A stretch of DNA of 64,000 bases, taken from positions 1 to 64,000 of the forward strand of contig JAFYNM010000033.1 in the NCBI GenBank assembly GCA_017549765.1. The letters run 5' to 3'. The notes under the pieces were generated by a model, which saw only the letters and a program-made list of their open reading frames with translations, ran no database searches and was not told where the DNA came from. Numbering within the stretch: position 1 is the first letter of the stretch; the number at the start of each line of letters is the position of its first letter. This document shows positions 44,185 to 51,754 of this stretch, one piece after another. A program made the position numbers and the translations under genes. This stretch comes from Bacteroidales bacterium (GTDB lineage Bacteria; Bacteroidota; Bacteroidia; Bacteroidales; WCHB1-69).

Positions 44185-45117
44185 GTGAAACATACTCACA
44201 TCATCATCTTACTCCTCGTCTTCGCAGCCCTGACACCCAGACAGCTGCGAGGACAGGAGTATGTCTCCTCCGAACCTGTCCATTACCACGACACAACCTG
44301 GTACGACAAAGGCTTTGATCTCTATATCGGGTCAGGTGCCTTCTTCGCCAACAAACAGAACGCCCTCTATTACAACGGCAGCAGCCGCAACGAGAGCAAC
44401 CTGGACTATATCTTCGGCAATGAGCATTGGTATCGTGAAATACAAGAAGAGGTGATCCGTCTATATCCACATGTCAGTTTCTCCGATGAGATAACCTACC
44501 GCGAGGAGAACCTCGACTGGAACATGCGCTACAAAATCAAAACGATGCTTAATTTGGGACTGCGCTACAAGTTCGGTCACAACTGGGGACTCTCCCTCTC
44601 CTACTCCTTCTGCCGACTCACCACCTCTTGTCAGTTTCTTCTTGACTACTCGTCCGTTTCGGGCAACCTCTTCGACTTCCCCGTCATGGAAATCCACGGC
44701 AAGGAGGACCGCTCCATGATCGACTTGTCGGCCAGCTACCTCATCAGCCAACTCCATCCCATCGCCAAGCCCTTCGTGGAAGTGGGCGCCCAGTTCAACT
44801 TCTGCAAAGCTAAACTCCTGGAAGCACTGGTTGGGGAGAGGAGCTGGACGCTGCAAGACAGATACGGCGGGCATCATTACGTTCCAGGGGCCCAGATGAA
44901 CACCTATGACGTCATCTATGGCGGTGCCGGTTACGGCATCTCTTTCGCAGCAGGACTCAAAATAGTGGTTTCCAAGTCGGTCTCTATCGACCCAGCCTTT
45001 TACGGCTGCATGGCCTCTTACGGCATCAAACCGATGCAGGAAAGGGTTTTCAACTTCAACTATGGCGTCATCATCCGGCTGGTCATGAACGACTACTTCT
45101 TCAGTCGTCATCGATAG
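44185..45117 (+). CDS. Hypothetical outer-membrane protein
   Basis: A 310-residue protein starting with GTG, the only start giving the signal peptide KHTHIIILLLVFAALTPRQL. The mature part alternates strands with aromatic residues (KTMLNLGLRYKFGHNWGLSL, SASYLISQLHPIAKPFVEVG, FNFNYGVIIRLVMNDYFF), typical of a small outer-membrane barrel. I recognise no named family. It lies 9 bases after lpdA and converges on the esterase-like gene with a 6-base gap. Confidence 0.65.
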   Translation: MKHTHIIILLLVFAALTPRQLRGQEYVSSEPVHYHDTTWYDKGFDLYIGSGAFFANKQNALYYNGSSRNESNLDYIFGNEHWYREIQEEVIRLYPHVSFSDEITYREENLDWNMRYKIKTMLNLGLRYKFGHNWGLSLSYSFCRLTTSCQFLLDYSSVSGNLFDFPVMEIHGKEDRSMIDLSASYLISQLHPIAKPFVEVGAQFNFCKAKLLEALVGERSWTLQDRYGGHHYVPGAQMNTYDVIYGGAGYGISFAAGLKIVVSKSVSIDPAFYGCMASYGIKPMQERVFNFNYGVIIRLVMNDYFFSRHR

Positions 45118-45123
45118 AGTTTC

Positions 45124-46830
45124 TCACACATGGTGGGGTTTTGAAATTTTCTTCTGTACGCTGAAGGGCATGCCATTCTTCAAGCGCCCGGTGGCACTGA
45201 TGGTGTGTTTCGGGGCATCCTGACGCCACACCACGACAGCACTCTGATCATCACACCGCAAAATAAAGCCACCCTCCACTTTCCATTGGATCTCCATTAT
45301 ATCCTTTTGCTTGATGGCATATATCAACGGCTTGTCGGACACCTCCTGGATAGGAGCCACCCGCTGTATCTCCTTCAAGAAGAAAGCTTGCAATTTGTCC
45401 TGGATATAATAGTAGTAGCTGTTTGGATGACCCTGGGCATCCTCGTATGGCGCATGCTTTTGTCCCTGCAACGGATAGAACTCGTTGCGGACGTGCAGTG
45501 AGTCCAACAGGTGATGAATGGACTTGGAACCATACATGGTATCAAAGAGTCTCTCGCCAATCTTGCCTTTCACTTCCGAAAACGGAACACCACAGTCAAA
45601 GGGCACAAAGTTGTCTTGATCGCCATGGAAGGAGATCATGGGAATAGGATGGCTGCTGATCTCTTTCAGGTCATAGACAGCTCCCCACATATTGGCTATC
45701 GCCTTGATCTTGAATTGCTGACGGATGGCGTTATCAGCCGTCTTCAGCGAGCCTAGCTTCTTCCTGAAATTATGTTCCTGGACAAAAGCCGGACAGTTGG
45801 CATCGGTCATAAAGGCCATCGATAGCATGGTGATGGAGCCCGCACTCGTGCCTCCCACAAAGACATTGTTGGTGTCGATTCCATACTCCTGGGCGTGATG
45901 TATCAGGAAACGCATCACGGCGTTGGCATCCTGAATAGCCTCGTAGCCACAACGCTGGATGGCTACTTTGTTAGGCTGAAAACCCAATCGGTAATTGGCG
46001 GAAGCCACCACATAGCCCATCTTGGAAAAATGCTCGCACCACACGCGCATCGTCTCGCATCCTTTGTCTCCAAAATAGAAAGCACCGCCATGCATCAACA
46101 CCAAAAGCGGATGCTCACTGAAGGTGTCCTTGGGCATGTAAATGTCCACCCCTAAATCCAACGGCTTGGGCGTAATGGTCTTGCCCAGGCTCTTCAGCAA
46201 CATCTTCACATACTTTGTATCGTTCATTACATAGGAGGACCAGAAGCCTTTGGCATGACCATAAATAACATCCTTCTGGACCTCGAAATCATACAATTCG
46301 CTGTTAAAACGGTTACTCTTCTGGACCTTATAGGCGGGGGCCTTGTATTTTTTGAATGACAGTTTCACCGTCTGGGCGCGCGTGTTGCCGCCCTTGAGTT
46401 TGTAGGAACCCGCCACCGTGCCCTTGTCAAACATCATATCGCAATCCAAAGGCCATCGGTTGCCATCTGAGATGAAAACAATGCCGTCAGACTCCTGCTT
46501 GACAGAAAAAGTGGTCGGAAGCATCCAACAGTTGGTAGTATCTATCCTATAATACAAACCTGACACGCCATTTGACAGGATGTGGTTGACTTTATAGATG
46601 ATGTCTTCACCGCCCACCTGACCGAGAAAGTAATGGAGCGTATCCACTTTGGAAAAATCTATCGGGCTATCACCCGTGATGTGGACAGCATCTTTGGAGA
46701 ATTCAACACCCGTCTGGTCCTGCTGTTTCTCATCAGCATGTCGTGTTTTGCAATTGCTCATCAAAAAGATGAACGAGATAAGAACTATAAAGATCTGAGA
46801 ACTGACTAACTGACGAGAGAACTTTTTCAT
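45124..46830 (-). CDS. Alpha/beta hydrolase (carboxylesterase-like) lipoprotein
   Basis: A 568-residue protein with lipobox FLMSNC near residue 27. After an N-terminal ~210-residue beta-rich region of unknown type comes an esterase/lipase domain: oxyanion motif LMHGGAF, nucleophile elbow GGTSAGS, probable acid in HGDQDNFVPF and His in GQKHAPY. The C-terminal ~60 residues look like a fibronectin-like or Ig-like strand domain. Likely anchored in the envelope and acting on acyl or acetyl esters; substrate unknown. It lies 11 bases downstream of porX and is probably transcribed with it. Confidence 0.8.
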   Translation of the reverse strand: MKKFSRQLVSSQIFIVLISFIFLMSNCKTRHADEKQQDQTGVEFSKDAVHITGDSPIDFSKVDTLHYFLGQVGGEDIIYKVNHILSNGVSGLYYRIDTTNCWMLPTTFSVKQESDGIVFISDGNRWPLDCDMMFDKGTVAGSYKLKGGNTRAQTVKLSFKKYKAPAYKVQKSNRFNSELYDFEVQKDVIYGHAKGFWSSYVMNDTKYVKMLLKSLGKTITPKPLDLGVDIYMPKDTFSEHPLLVLMHGGAFYFGDKGCETMRVWCEHFSKMGYVVASANYRLGFQPNKVAIQRCGYEAIQDANAVMRFLIHHAQEYGIDTNNVFVGGTSAGSITMLSMAFMTDANCPAFVQEHNFRKKLGSLKTADNAIRQQFKIKAIANMWGAVYDLKEISSHPIPMISFHGDQDNFVPFDCGVPFSEVKGKIGERLFDTMYGSKSIHHLLDSLHVRNEFYPLQGQKHAPYEDAQGHPNSYYYYIQDKLQAFFLKEIQRVAPIQEVSDKPLIYAIKQKDIMEIQWKVEGGFILRCDDQSAVVVWRQDAPKHTISATGRLKNGMPFSVQKKISKPHHV

Positions 46831-46841
46831 ATGCTAAAAAA

Positions 46842-48395
46842 CTATTTGGGCATCAACTTGACAAAGGGAACCATCATCTCCTCCATAGAGATACCTCCAT
46901 GTTGGAATGTGTTTTTATATAGATTGACGTATTGGTTGAAATTATTCTGATAGGCGAAGAAATCACTGCGGGTGGCGAAGATGAAACGCTGCGTCATGTT
47001 GGTCTTGGGCAGGAAAGCCTCGTCAGGATTCTTGATCTCGAAGACATCCTTAGCCGGATAATCCATGTTGCTACGTCCCACCTTGTAGCGCAAGTTGGTG
47101 TTGAGGTCACGCTCTCCGACCATCTTGATGGCCCTGTTCACCTTGATGGTGCCATGGTCTGTGGTGATGAATATCTTGGCCTTCTTCTCGGAGAGGTACT
47201 TGATCATATCAAACAGGATGGAGTTGGCGAACCATGAGGCTGTGACACTGCGGTAGGATTTTTCATCATCAGCCAGTTCACGCACCACATTCACATCCGT
47301 GCCTGCGTGGGAGAGCATATCCACGAAATTGAAGACGATGACGTTAAGGGGATTCTTCATCAGATTATGGAAGTTATCGAAGACCTTCTTGCCAAACTCC
47401 GCATTCAGGATCTTGGAATAGGTGTACTTCACATTCTTGCCGAAACGTTTCAGGTATTCGCCCAGCAATTCCTCCTCGAACTGGTTCTTGCTGCCGTTGT
47501 CTTGCTCGTTAAGCCACAGTTCCGGATATTTCTTGGCAATCACAGCGGGCATCAGCCCCGAAAACAGGGCATTGCGCGCGTAATGCGTGGCCGTTGGCAG
47601 AATGCTGTAGCATATCGACTCATCTTCAATATAATAATAGTCGTGCACCATCGGATAGATGCTGCGCCACTGATCATAACGGAGATTGTCGATCACGAAT
47701 AAAAATGATGGGGTCGTATCGCTCAGCTCAGGGAAGAGCTTCTCCTTCATCACGGTGTGCGATTGGAGAGGCTTGTCGCTGCCACGACCGTTAACCCAAT
47801 TCAAATAGTTGGCTTGCACGAACTTGGAAAACTGGATGTTGGCTTCCTCCTTTTGGTCAGCCAGCATCTCCGCGACGCTGCCGTCTTCAATCTTCTCGAT
47901 TTGCAGTTCCCAATCGACCAAATCCTTATACAAAGCATTCCATTCCGACACCGACAGGTGGTCAGACATGCGCATAGAGAGTTCGCGGAAGGCCTGTTGG
48001 TAATCGATGGTCACCTTGTTGGAGACAATGTTTTTCTTATCGATATTTTTCTTCAGACAAAGCAGGATCTGGTTCGGGTTGACAGGCTTGATCAGATAAT
48101 CTGCGATATCGCCGCCGATGGCATCCTCCATAATGTGTTCCTCTTCACTCTTGGTAATCATCACAATGGGGATGTGGGGATAGAGCTTCTTCAGTCGTTG
48201 CAACGTCTCCAGGCCACTCAATCCCGGCATATTCTCGTCCAAAAAGATAATATTGACAAACTCTTTCTTCAAAATCTCAAGCGCTTCCATGCCACTCAAG
48301 GCAGGAATCACATCATATCCTTTGGATTTCAAGAACATTATATGCGGTTTGAGTAATTCTATCTCATCATCCGCCCATAAAATTTTCACATTCAT
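46842..48395 (-). CDS. porX: T9SS response regulator PorX (receiver plus PglZ domain)
   Basis: A 517-residue protein. The N-terminal receiver domain (1-120) has acidic pair D9-D10, phospho-acceptor D53 in FLDENMPG and Lys near IKPVNPNQ. A linker leads to a PglZ-type alkaline-phosphatase-like domain (about 200-517) with FVIDNLRYDQWR, LPTATHYARNALFSGLMP and ITTDHGTIKV. This is the PorX architecture: with PorY it controls por gene expression in Porphyromonas, and the PglZ part has nucleotide phosphodiesterase activity. Metal-ligand residues (D, T, D, H) look intact. porY is not in the window. Confidence 0.93.
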   Translation of the reverse strand: MNVKILWADDEIELLKPHIMFLKSKGYDVIPALSGMEALEILKKEFVNIIFLDENMPGLSGLETLQRLKKLYPHIPIVMITKSEEEHIMEDAIGGDIADYLIKPVNPNQILLCLKKNIDKKNIVSNKVTIDYQQAFRELSMRMSDHLSVSEWNALYKDLVDWELQIEKIEDGSVAEMLADQKEEANIQFSKFVQANYLNWVNGRGSDKPLQSHTVMKEKLFPELSDTTPSFLFVIDNLRYDQWRSIYPMVHDYYYIEDESICYSILPTATHYARNALFSGLMPAVIAKKYPELWLNEQDNGSKNQFEEELLGEYLKRFGKNVKYTYSKILNAEFGKKVFDNFHNLMKNPLNVIVFNFVDMLSHAGTDVNVVRELADDEKSYRSVTASWFANSILFDMIKYLSEKKAKIFITTDHGTIKVNRAIKMVGERDLNTNLRYKVGRSNMDYPAKDVFEIKNPDEAFLPKTNMTQRFIFATRSDFFAYQNNFNQYVNLYKNTFQHGGISMEEMMVPFVKLMPK

Positions 48396-48545
48396 AATTT
48401 TTCTATCATTTATTACTACTTTTCTAACGATAAAAAGTTACAAAATATTTTACGGGAACGATTTTCCTGATTAACTTTTTTATTCATGCCGAGTCTTATA
48501 TCTTTATTTTGTGTAATTTTGCAACTTTAATATTGAACCTTCCTG
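48396..48545. other. Divergent intergenic region porX / hypothetical
   Basis: AT-rich spacer of 150 bases. A plus-strand -7 box (48514-48522) serves the 48546 gene. No clear box was found for porX; TATTTTG on the minus strand near 48447 is one T short of consensus. Confidence 0.5.
48514..48522 (+). promoter_or_regulatory. Bacteroidetes -7 box for the 48546 gene
   Basis: TAATTTTGC, 23 bases before the ATG at 48546. Confidence 0.5.
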
Positions 48546-49097
48546 ATGAAAAGAATTCTGTTGTCCATTCTCTGTTGCGTACTTTTGAGCAGTTGTTTTG
48601 CGCAGGCAAAGCCGATGCGGTTTATGGGTATCGGCATGAACAGCACCCTCTCCACCTTTGTTTCCAAACTGAAGGGCAAAGGTTTTACCGAGGATGTGAA
48701 CCACAACAAGCCCAACCTCGTGGTGATGAAGGGCGTGTTTGCGGGCGAACGGGTGAAATTGGAAGTCCGTTCCGCCGCCAAGACCCACCTCGTATATAGC
48801 GTGAACGTCTTTTTCAATGTGAGCACACAGTTCACCTACGAAGAGTTGCAGAAGCGTCTGACCGACAAGTACGGGGAGGCGGTGCTGGAAGTGAACGACA
48901 TCAAAAACGAGCCTGTCTTCGTGAAATACACCACCGATTACACGCAATGGCAATTGGACACGGATACGGTCACCAACGCCTATAATGCCATCGTGCTTTC
49001 CAAATGCAGCTATCACAGCACTTCGCCAGTCACCATCACCTATCTGGACGGCAAGAACTCCAAAGTGGAGGCATTGGAGGTAAACTCCGATTTCTAA
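48546..49097 (+). CDS. Hypothetical exported protein, 183 aa
   Basis: Signal peptide KRILLSILCCVLLSSCFAQ; the SSC could be a lipobox (C17) but FAQ fits signal peptidase I too. The mature protein begins MRFMGIGMNSTLSTFVSKLK, a start common to a Bacteroidales family of unknown function, and has a mixed alpha/beta pattern with YEELQKRLTDKYGEAV. No catalytic residues recognised. It stands alone with its own promoter, divergent from porX. Confidence 0.65.
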   Translation: MKRILLSILCCVLLSSCFAQAKPMRFMGIGMNSTLSTFVSKLKGKGFTEDVNHNKPNLVVMKGVFAGERVKLEVRSAAKTHLVYSVNVFFNVSTQFTYEELQKRLTDKYGEAVLEVNDIKNEPVFVKYTTDYTQWQLDTDTVTNAYNAIVLSKCSYHSTSPVTITYLDGKNSKVEALEVNSDF

Positions 49098-49113
49098 ATC
49101 TAGTTTCGGGAAT

Positions 49114-49563
49114 CTAGTTTTTTCTCACCGTAATGGTATAGCCATATTGCTGGGAGGCCTTTGAAGAGGTCTCCTCCTTTTTCTTTTTAACGGAAGGTTG
49201 CAAGGTATAGGAGATTGTCCGCTGGGCAGGCTTGGGTGCCAGGTGGAAGTTGATGTTCAGTTTGGTGTTCACCTTGAGCCGGATGCCACGGTTGCGGGCT
49301 TTGTCGTAGCGCAACATTCGCACGAGTCGCAAGGCTTCTTCATCACAGGAGGGACAGAGGCTCTTGACCACCGTCGGGTTCTCCACCAAGCCGTCGTCAT
49401 TGACCTGATAGGCGACCGTCACAACCCCTTCGATACGCTGTTCCATAGCGTCTTGCGGATATTGGAGGTGTGAGGACACGAACTCGCGCAAGGCCTTGGC
49501 GCCACCGGGATACAGCGGCTTCTCCAAAAAGTTCGGGGTCTTTCTCTTTTTCTCTTCCTTCAT
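49114..49563 (-). CDS. TonB C-terminal-domain protein lacking a membrane anchor
   Basis: A 149-residue protein. Residues 15-110 match the TonB_C domain: EKPLYPGGAKALREFVSSHL, YPQDAMEQRIEGVVTVAYQV, DDGLVENPTVVKSLCPSCDE and ALRLVRML. Ordinary TonB proteins have an N-terminal transmembrane helix; here the N-terminus is charged (KEEKKRKTPNF) with no signal peptide or hydrophobic segment. A basic Lys/Ser tail follows the domain. It may be a cytoplasmic relic or a partner-anchored domain; an energy-transducing role is doubtful without an anchor. Confidence 0.75.
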   Translation of the reverse strand: MKEEKKRKTPNFLEKPLYPGGAKALREFVSSHLQYPQDAMEQRIEGVVTVAYQVNDDGLVENPTVVKSLCPSCDEEALRLVRMLRYDKARNRGIRLKVNTKLNINFHLAPKPAQRTISYTLQPSVKKKKEETSSKASQQYGYTITVRKN

Positions 49564-49580
49564 AATCTGGCTGGATGATA

Positions 49581-49606
49581 AAAAAAGACAATTCTGAAGA
49601 ATTGTC
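49581..49606 (-). terminator. Rho-independent terminator of initiator tRNA
   Basis: On the minus strand a perfect 8-bp stem GACAATTC/GAATTGTC with loop TTCA is followed by six T residues, 6 bases past the tRNA 3' end. Confidence 0.9.
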
Positions 49607-49611
49607 TGACT

Positions 49612-49686
<75 letters not shown>

Positions 49687-49698
49687 ATGTTTGAGGTC

Positions 49699-49707
49699 GC
49701 AAAAATA
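49699..49707 (-). promoter_or_regulatory. Bacteroidetes -7 box for initiator tRNA
   Basis: Minus strand TATTTTTGC, 12 bases before the mature tRNA 5' end. Confidence 0.6.
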
Positions 49708-49780
49708 CATTTTTTTTGTATTCAGACGAACCCTTTGCAAAAAATATTTTAATTACCTAACAATATGATTGTTAGATACA

Positions 49781-50854
49781 TTATTCGTGCGGAAACAAGG
49801 GACTGTTGCGATAGTATCCGAAGTTCAAATGGCGAGTAATGGGCCCTAAAACCAGCGTATCCTCATTATGTGCCTGACTGATATCCAGCATCAAATCCAC
49901 ATGGGTGGACGTTCTTGAAGCCAACAAGCCATACGCATCGTTGTCTGTAGAAACAAAGTTGGTGTACTCCAACCGGTTGTCCACAATACTGCTGCTCGGA
50001 GTGGAGACCTGCTGGTAATAGAGATACTCTTGGGAAGCTGCCCAGACGCTCAGGCGGATACAACGGTAAGGCTGTCCGTCAATGGCATCAATATAGCGGG
50101 TGACGTTAGGATTCTCAGGAATATACTGTGCCAGATAGAGGTAGAAGTCATGAGGAGTGAAGGAGGAATAGGACACCAGTCCGGCGGCAGAGGGTGTACG
50201 GATTAAATCCGAATTGAGACGTCGAGTAAAAGATTTGTGCTCGATAGCCCCCGTTGTATTGTTCACTTCTATATAAGCAAAGGTAAAAAGGATATCATAC
50301 GCTGCAGCATTGTCGGATTGGTAGAACTGGATGGAATAGGGCTGCATCAGATTCATATTCCAGGTAGTAGTCGGTCTGCGCACGGAGAAAGGATGCACGA
50401 TAGGCGTCTCTGCATAGACCTCTTCACCTGTGTTCTTATGGTGAATTACCAGACGGTAGGTGTAATCCTTGTTCAGCGTCCAATCGGAATAATAGAGGAG
50501 CTGTTTGGGAGAGGCAAAGATACCGTCCTCTTTGGGTATTGCCGTTGTAGTGTCCAGCACTTGGGAGCGCAACAAAGTATGGGCGGCATTGTACTCTTCC
50601 AGACGCACCTCGACAGAGTCCACCGGATAATAGATGTTATTCCAGTCGGTGGCCTGCACAAAAGCATTCTCATTGGTCAGATAGCCTTTGTAAATCTTGA
50701 AATAGTGCAAGCTGTCTTGACAATCCAGGATAGCATAGGAGAAGGAGATATCCTTGTAGTCCGCGGTCAGGTCAATCTCCCGCTGGCAGCTGGTGCCCAG
50801 CCAAAGGGAGAACAAAACCACAAGAGACCAGAAAAGTGTATGATGATTCTTCAT
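49781..50854 (-). CDS. Hypothetical lipoprotein (DUF4249-like pattern)
   Basis: About 357 residues; lipobox LGTSC after a hydrophobic segment (TLFWSLVVLFSLWL). The start may be ATG 50854 or 50860. The mature protein is beta-rich, with FSYAILDCQDSLHYFKIYKG, YRLVIHHKNTGEEVYAETPI and a C-terminal segment LEYTNFVSTDNDAYGLLASR. This layout recalls DUF4249 lipoproteins that accompany TonB-dependent systems, but the match is by pattern only. It follows the 50863 barrel gene by a few bases, so the two probably form an outer-membrane pair. Confidence 0.6.
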   Translation of the reverse strand: MKNHHTLFWSLVVLFSLWLGTSCQREIDLTADYKDISFSYAILDCQDSLHYFKIYKGYLTNENAFVQATDWNNIYYPVDSVEVRLEEYNAAHTLLRSQVLDTTTAIPKEDGIFASPKQLLYYSDWTLNKDYTYRLVIHHKNTGEEVYAETPIVHPFSVRRPTTTWNMNLMQPYSIQFYQSDNAAAYDILFTFAYIEVNNTTGAIEHKSFTRRLNSDLIRTPSAAGLVSYSSFTPHDFYLYLAQYIPENPNVTRYIDAIDGQPYRCIRLSVWAASQEYLYYQQVSTPSSSIVDNRLEYTNFVSTDNDAYGLLASRTSTHVDLMLDISQAHNEDTLVLGPITRHLNFGYYRNSPLFPHE

Positions 50855-50862
50855 ATTCATTA

Positions 50863-51678
50863 TTAATATTCGGGAATATACTTGATCCATTTGGTACCCA
50901 TCCGGTTGCCCTTACGGTTCACATGATCGTTCAGCTCATATTTTTCATTGAAGAAATAGGAGAGTCGGATGGAGAAAACATGATTGTGCATTTTGATATA
51001 TTCATCGCGGATCAGATTGAAAGAGCCGTCGGACTCTGTTCTGCCCGTCATATAGTGCATAGTCCGGATTGGCACCATTGAATATTCCCAGCGAACGTCG
51101 AGAGACAGATTCTTATAGAGGCGGGCTTCCACATCCACGATAACGGACCAGTCGCTTTTGCGGTAGGTGCCGGAGCGAATGTTGGTGGTCCGGGTAAAAC
51201 CGTTGTAGATCTCTTTGGCGCGGACCAGACGTCCCCAGGCAAAGCCGAGGCCGAACTTGAAACCCGACTGCATATCCTCATAGTGTGCGAGCAAAGGTAT
51301 CTGCACATAGTCCAGGGAGATATTGCACTTCATGGTGGAATCGAACGGAATCGCACGGTTCACATCCAAGAACATGTCTGGATGGTAAAAGATCGTGTCA
51401 AAACATCTTGAAAACTTGGGAGAATAGTGTTTGTAGGAGCCTTTCTGGGCATAGAGCAACTCCAGGCTGAGGCTCCACTTATGGTCGCGCGTCAGGGGCA
51501 ACGCGACACCCAGACCGCCATTCACGCCGACCTTCCGGAAGCCATGGACATCGTCGCCTTCGATCTGGCCCAGGTTGACACCGGCGGATGCAAAACCGAC
51601 AAAACGCTGTGCCTTTGCAGGGAGAGCCACAGAGATCAGCAGCAGCAGAATTCCTATATACAAACAATATTTTCTCAT
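50863..51678 (-). CDS. Outer-membrane beta-barrel (PorT-like/OMP_b-brl family)
   Basis: A 271-residue protein with signal peptide RKYCLYIGILLLLISVALPA then KAQ. Strands with the typical pattern GFASAGVNLGQIEGDD...GVNGGLGVALPL and SLSLELLYAQKGSYKH match small Bacteroidetes barrels (outer membrane protein beta-barrel 2). A positively charged C-terminal tail after FSIRLSYFF is unusual for a barrel. Start at 51678 is dictated by the signal peptide and promoter at 51702-51694; an upstream in-frame ATG at 51705 would precede the promoter. Confidence 0.72.
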   Translation of the reverse strand: MRKYCLYIGILLLLISVALPAKAQRFVGFASAGVNLGQIEGDDVHGFRKVGVNGGLGVALPLTRDHKWSLSLELLYAQKGSYKHYSPKFSRCFDTIFYHPDMFLDVNRAIPFDSTMKCNISLDYVQIPLLAHYEDMQSGFKFGLGFAWGRLVRAKEIYNGFTRTTNIRSGTYRKSDWSVIVDVEARLYKNLSLDVRWEYSMVPIRTMHYMTGRTESDGSFNLIRDEYIKMHNHVFSIRLSYFFNEKYELNDHVNRKGNRMGTKWIKYIPEY

Positions 51679-51693
51679 ATTCAAAAATTGTCG

Positions 51694-51702
51694 GCAAAGA
51701 TA
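51694..51702 (-). promoter_or_regulatory. Bacteroidetes -7 box for the 50863 barrel gene
   Basis: Minus strand TATCTTTGC, 15 bases before the ATG and directly after the rpsA terminator T-run. Confidence 0.55.
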
Positions 51703-51734
51703 CAAAAAAAGCGGTCAATTTGATTGACCGCTTT
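51703..51734 (-). terminator. Rho-independent terminator of rpsA
   Basis: On the minus strand a perfect 12-bp stem (AAAGCGGTCAAT/ATTGACCGCTTT, 3-base loop CAA) ends in a T7 run. It lies about 20 bases after the rpsA stop. Confidence 0.92.
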
Positions 51735-51754
51735 TGAATTTTGTGAAGAGTGGT

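Noticed and set aside
49098-49120. Direct repeat AATCTAGTTT twice after the 48546 gene
   Set aside because: It is a single 10-bp direct repeat, does not form a hairpin and has no sign of being a target-site duplication.
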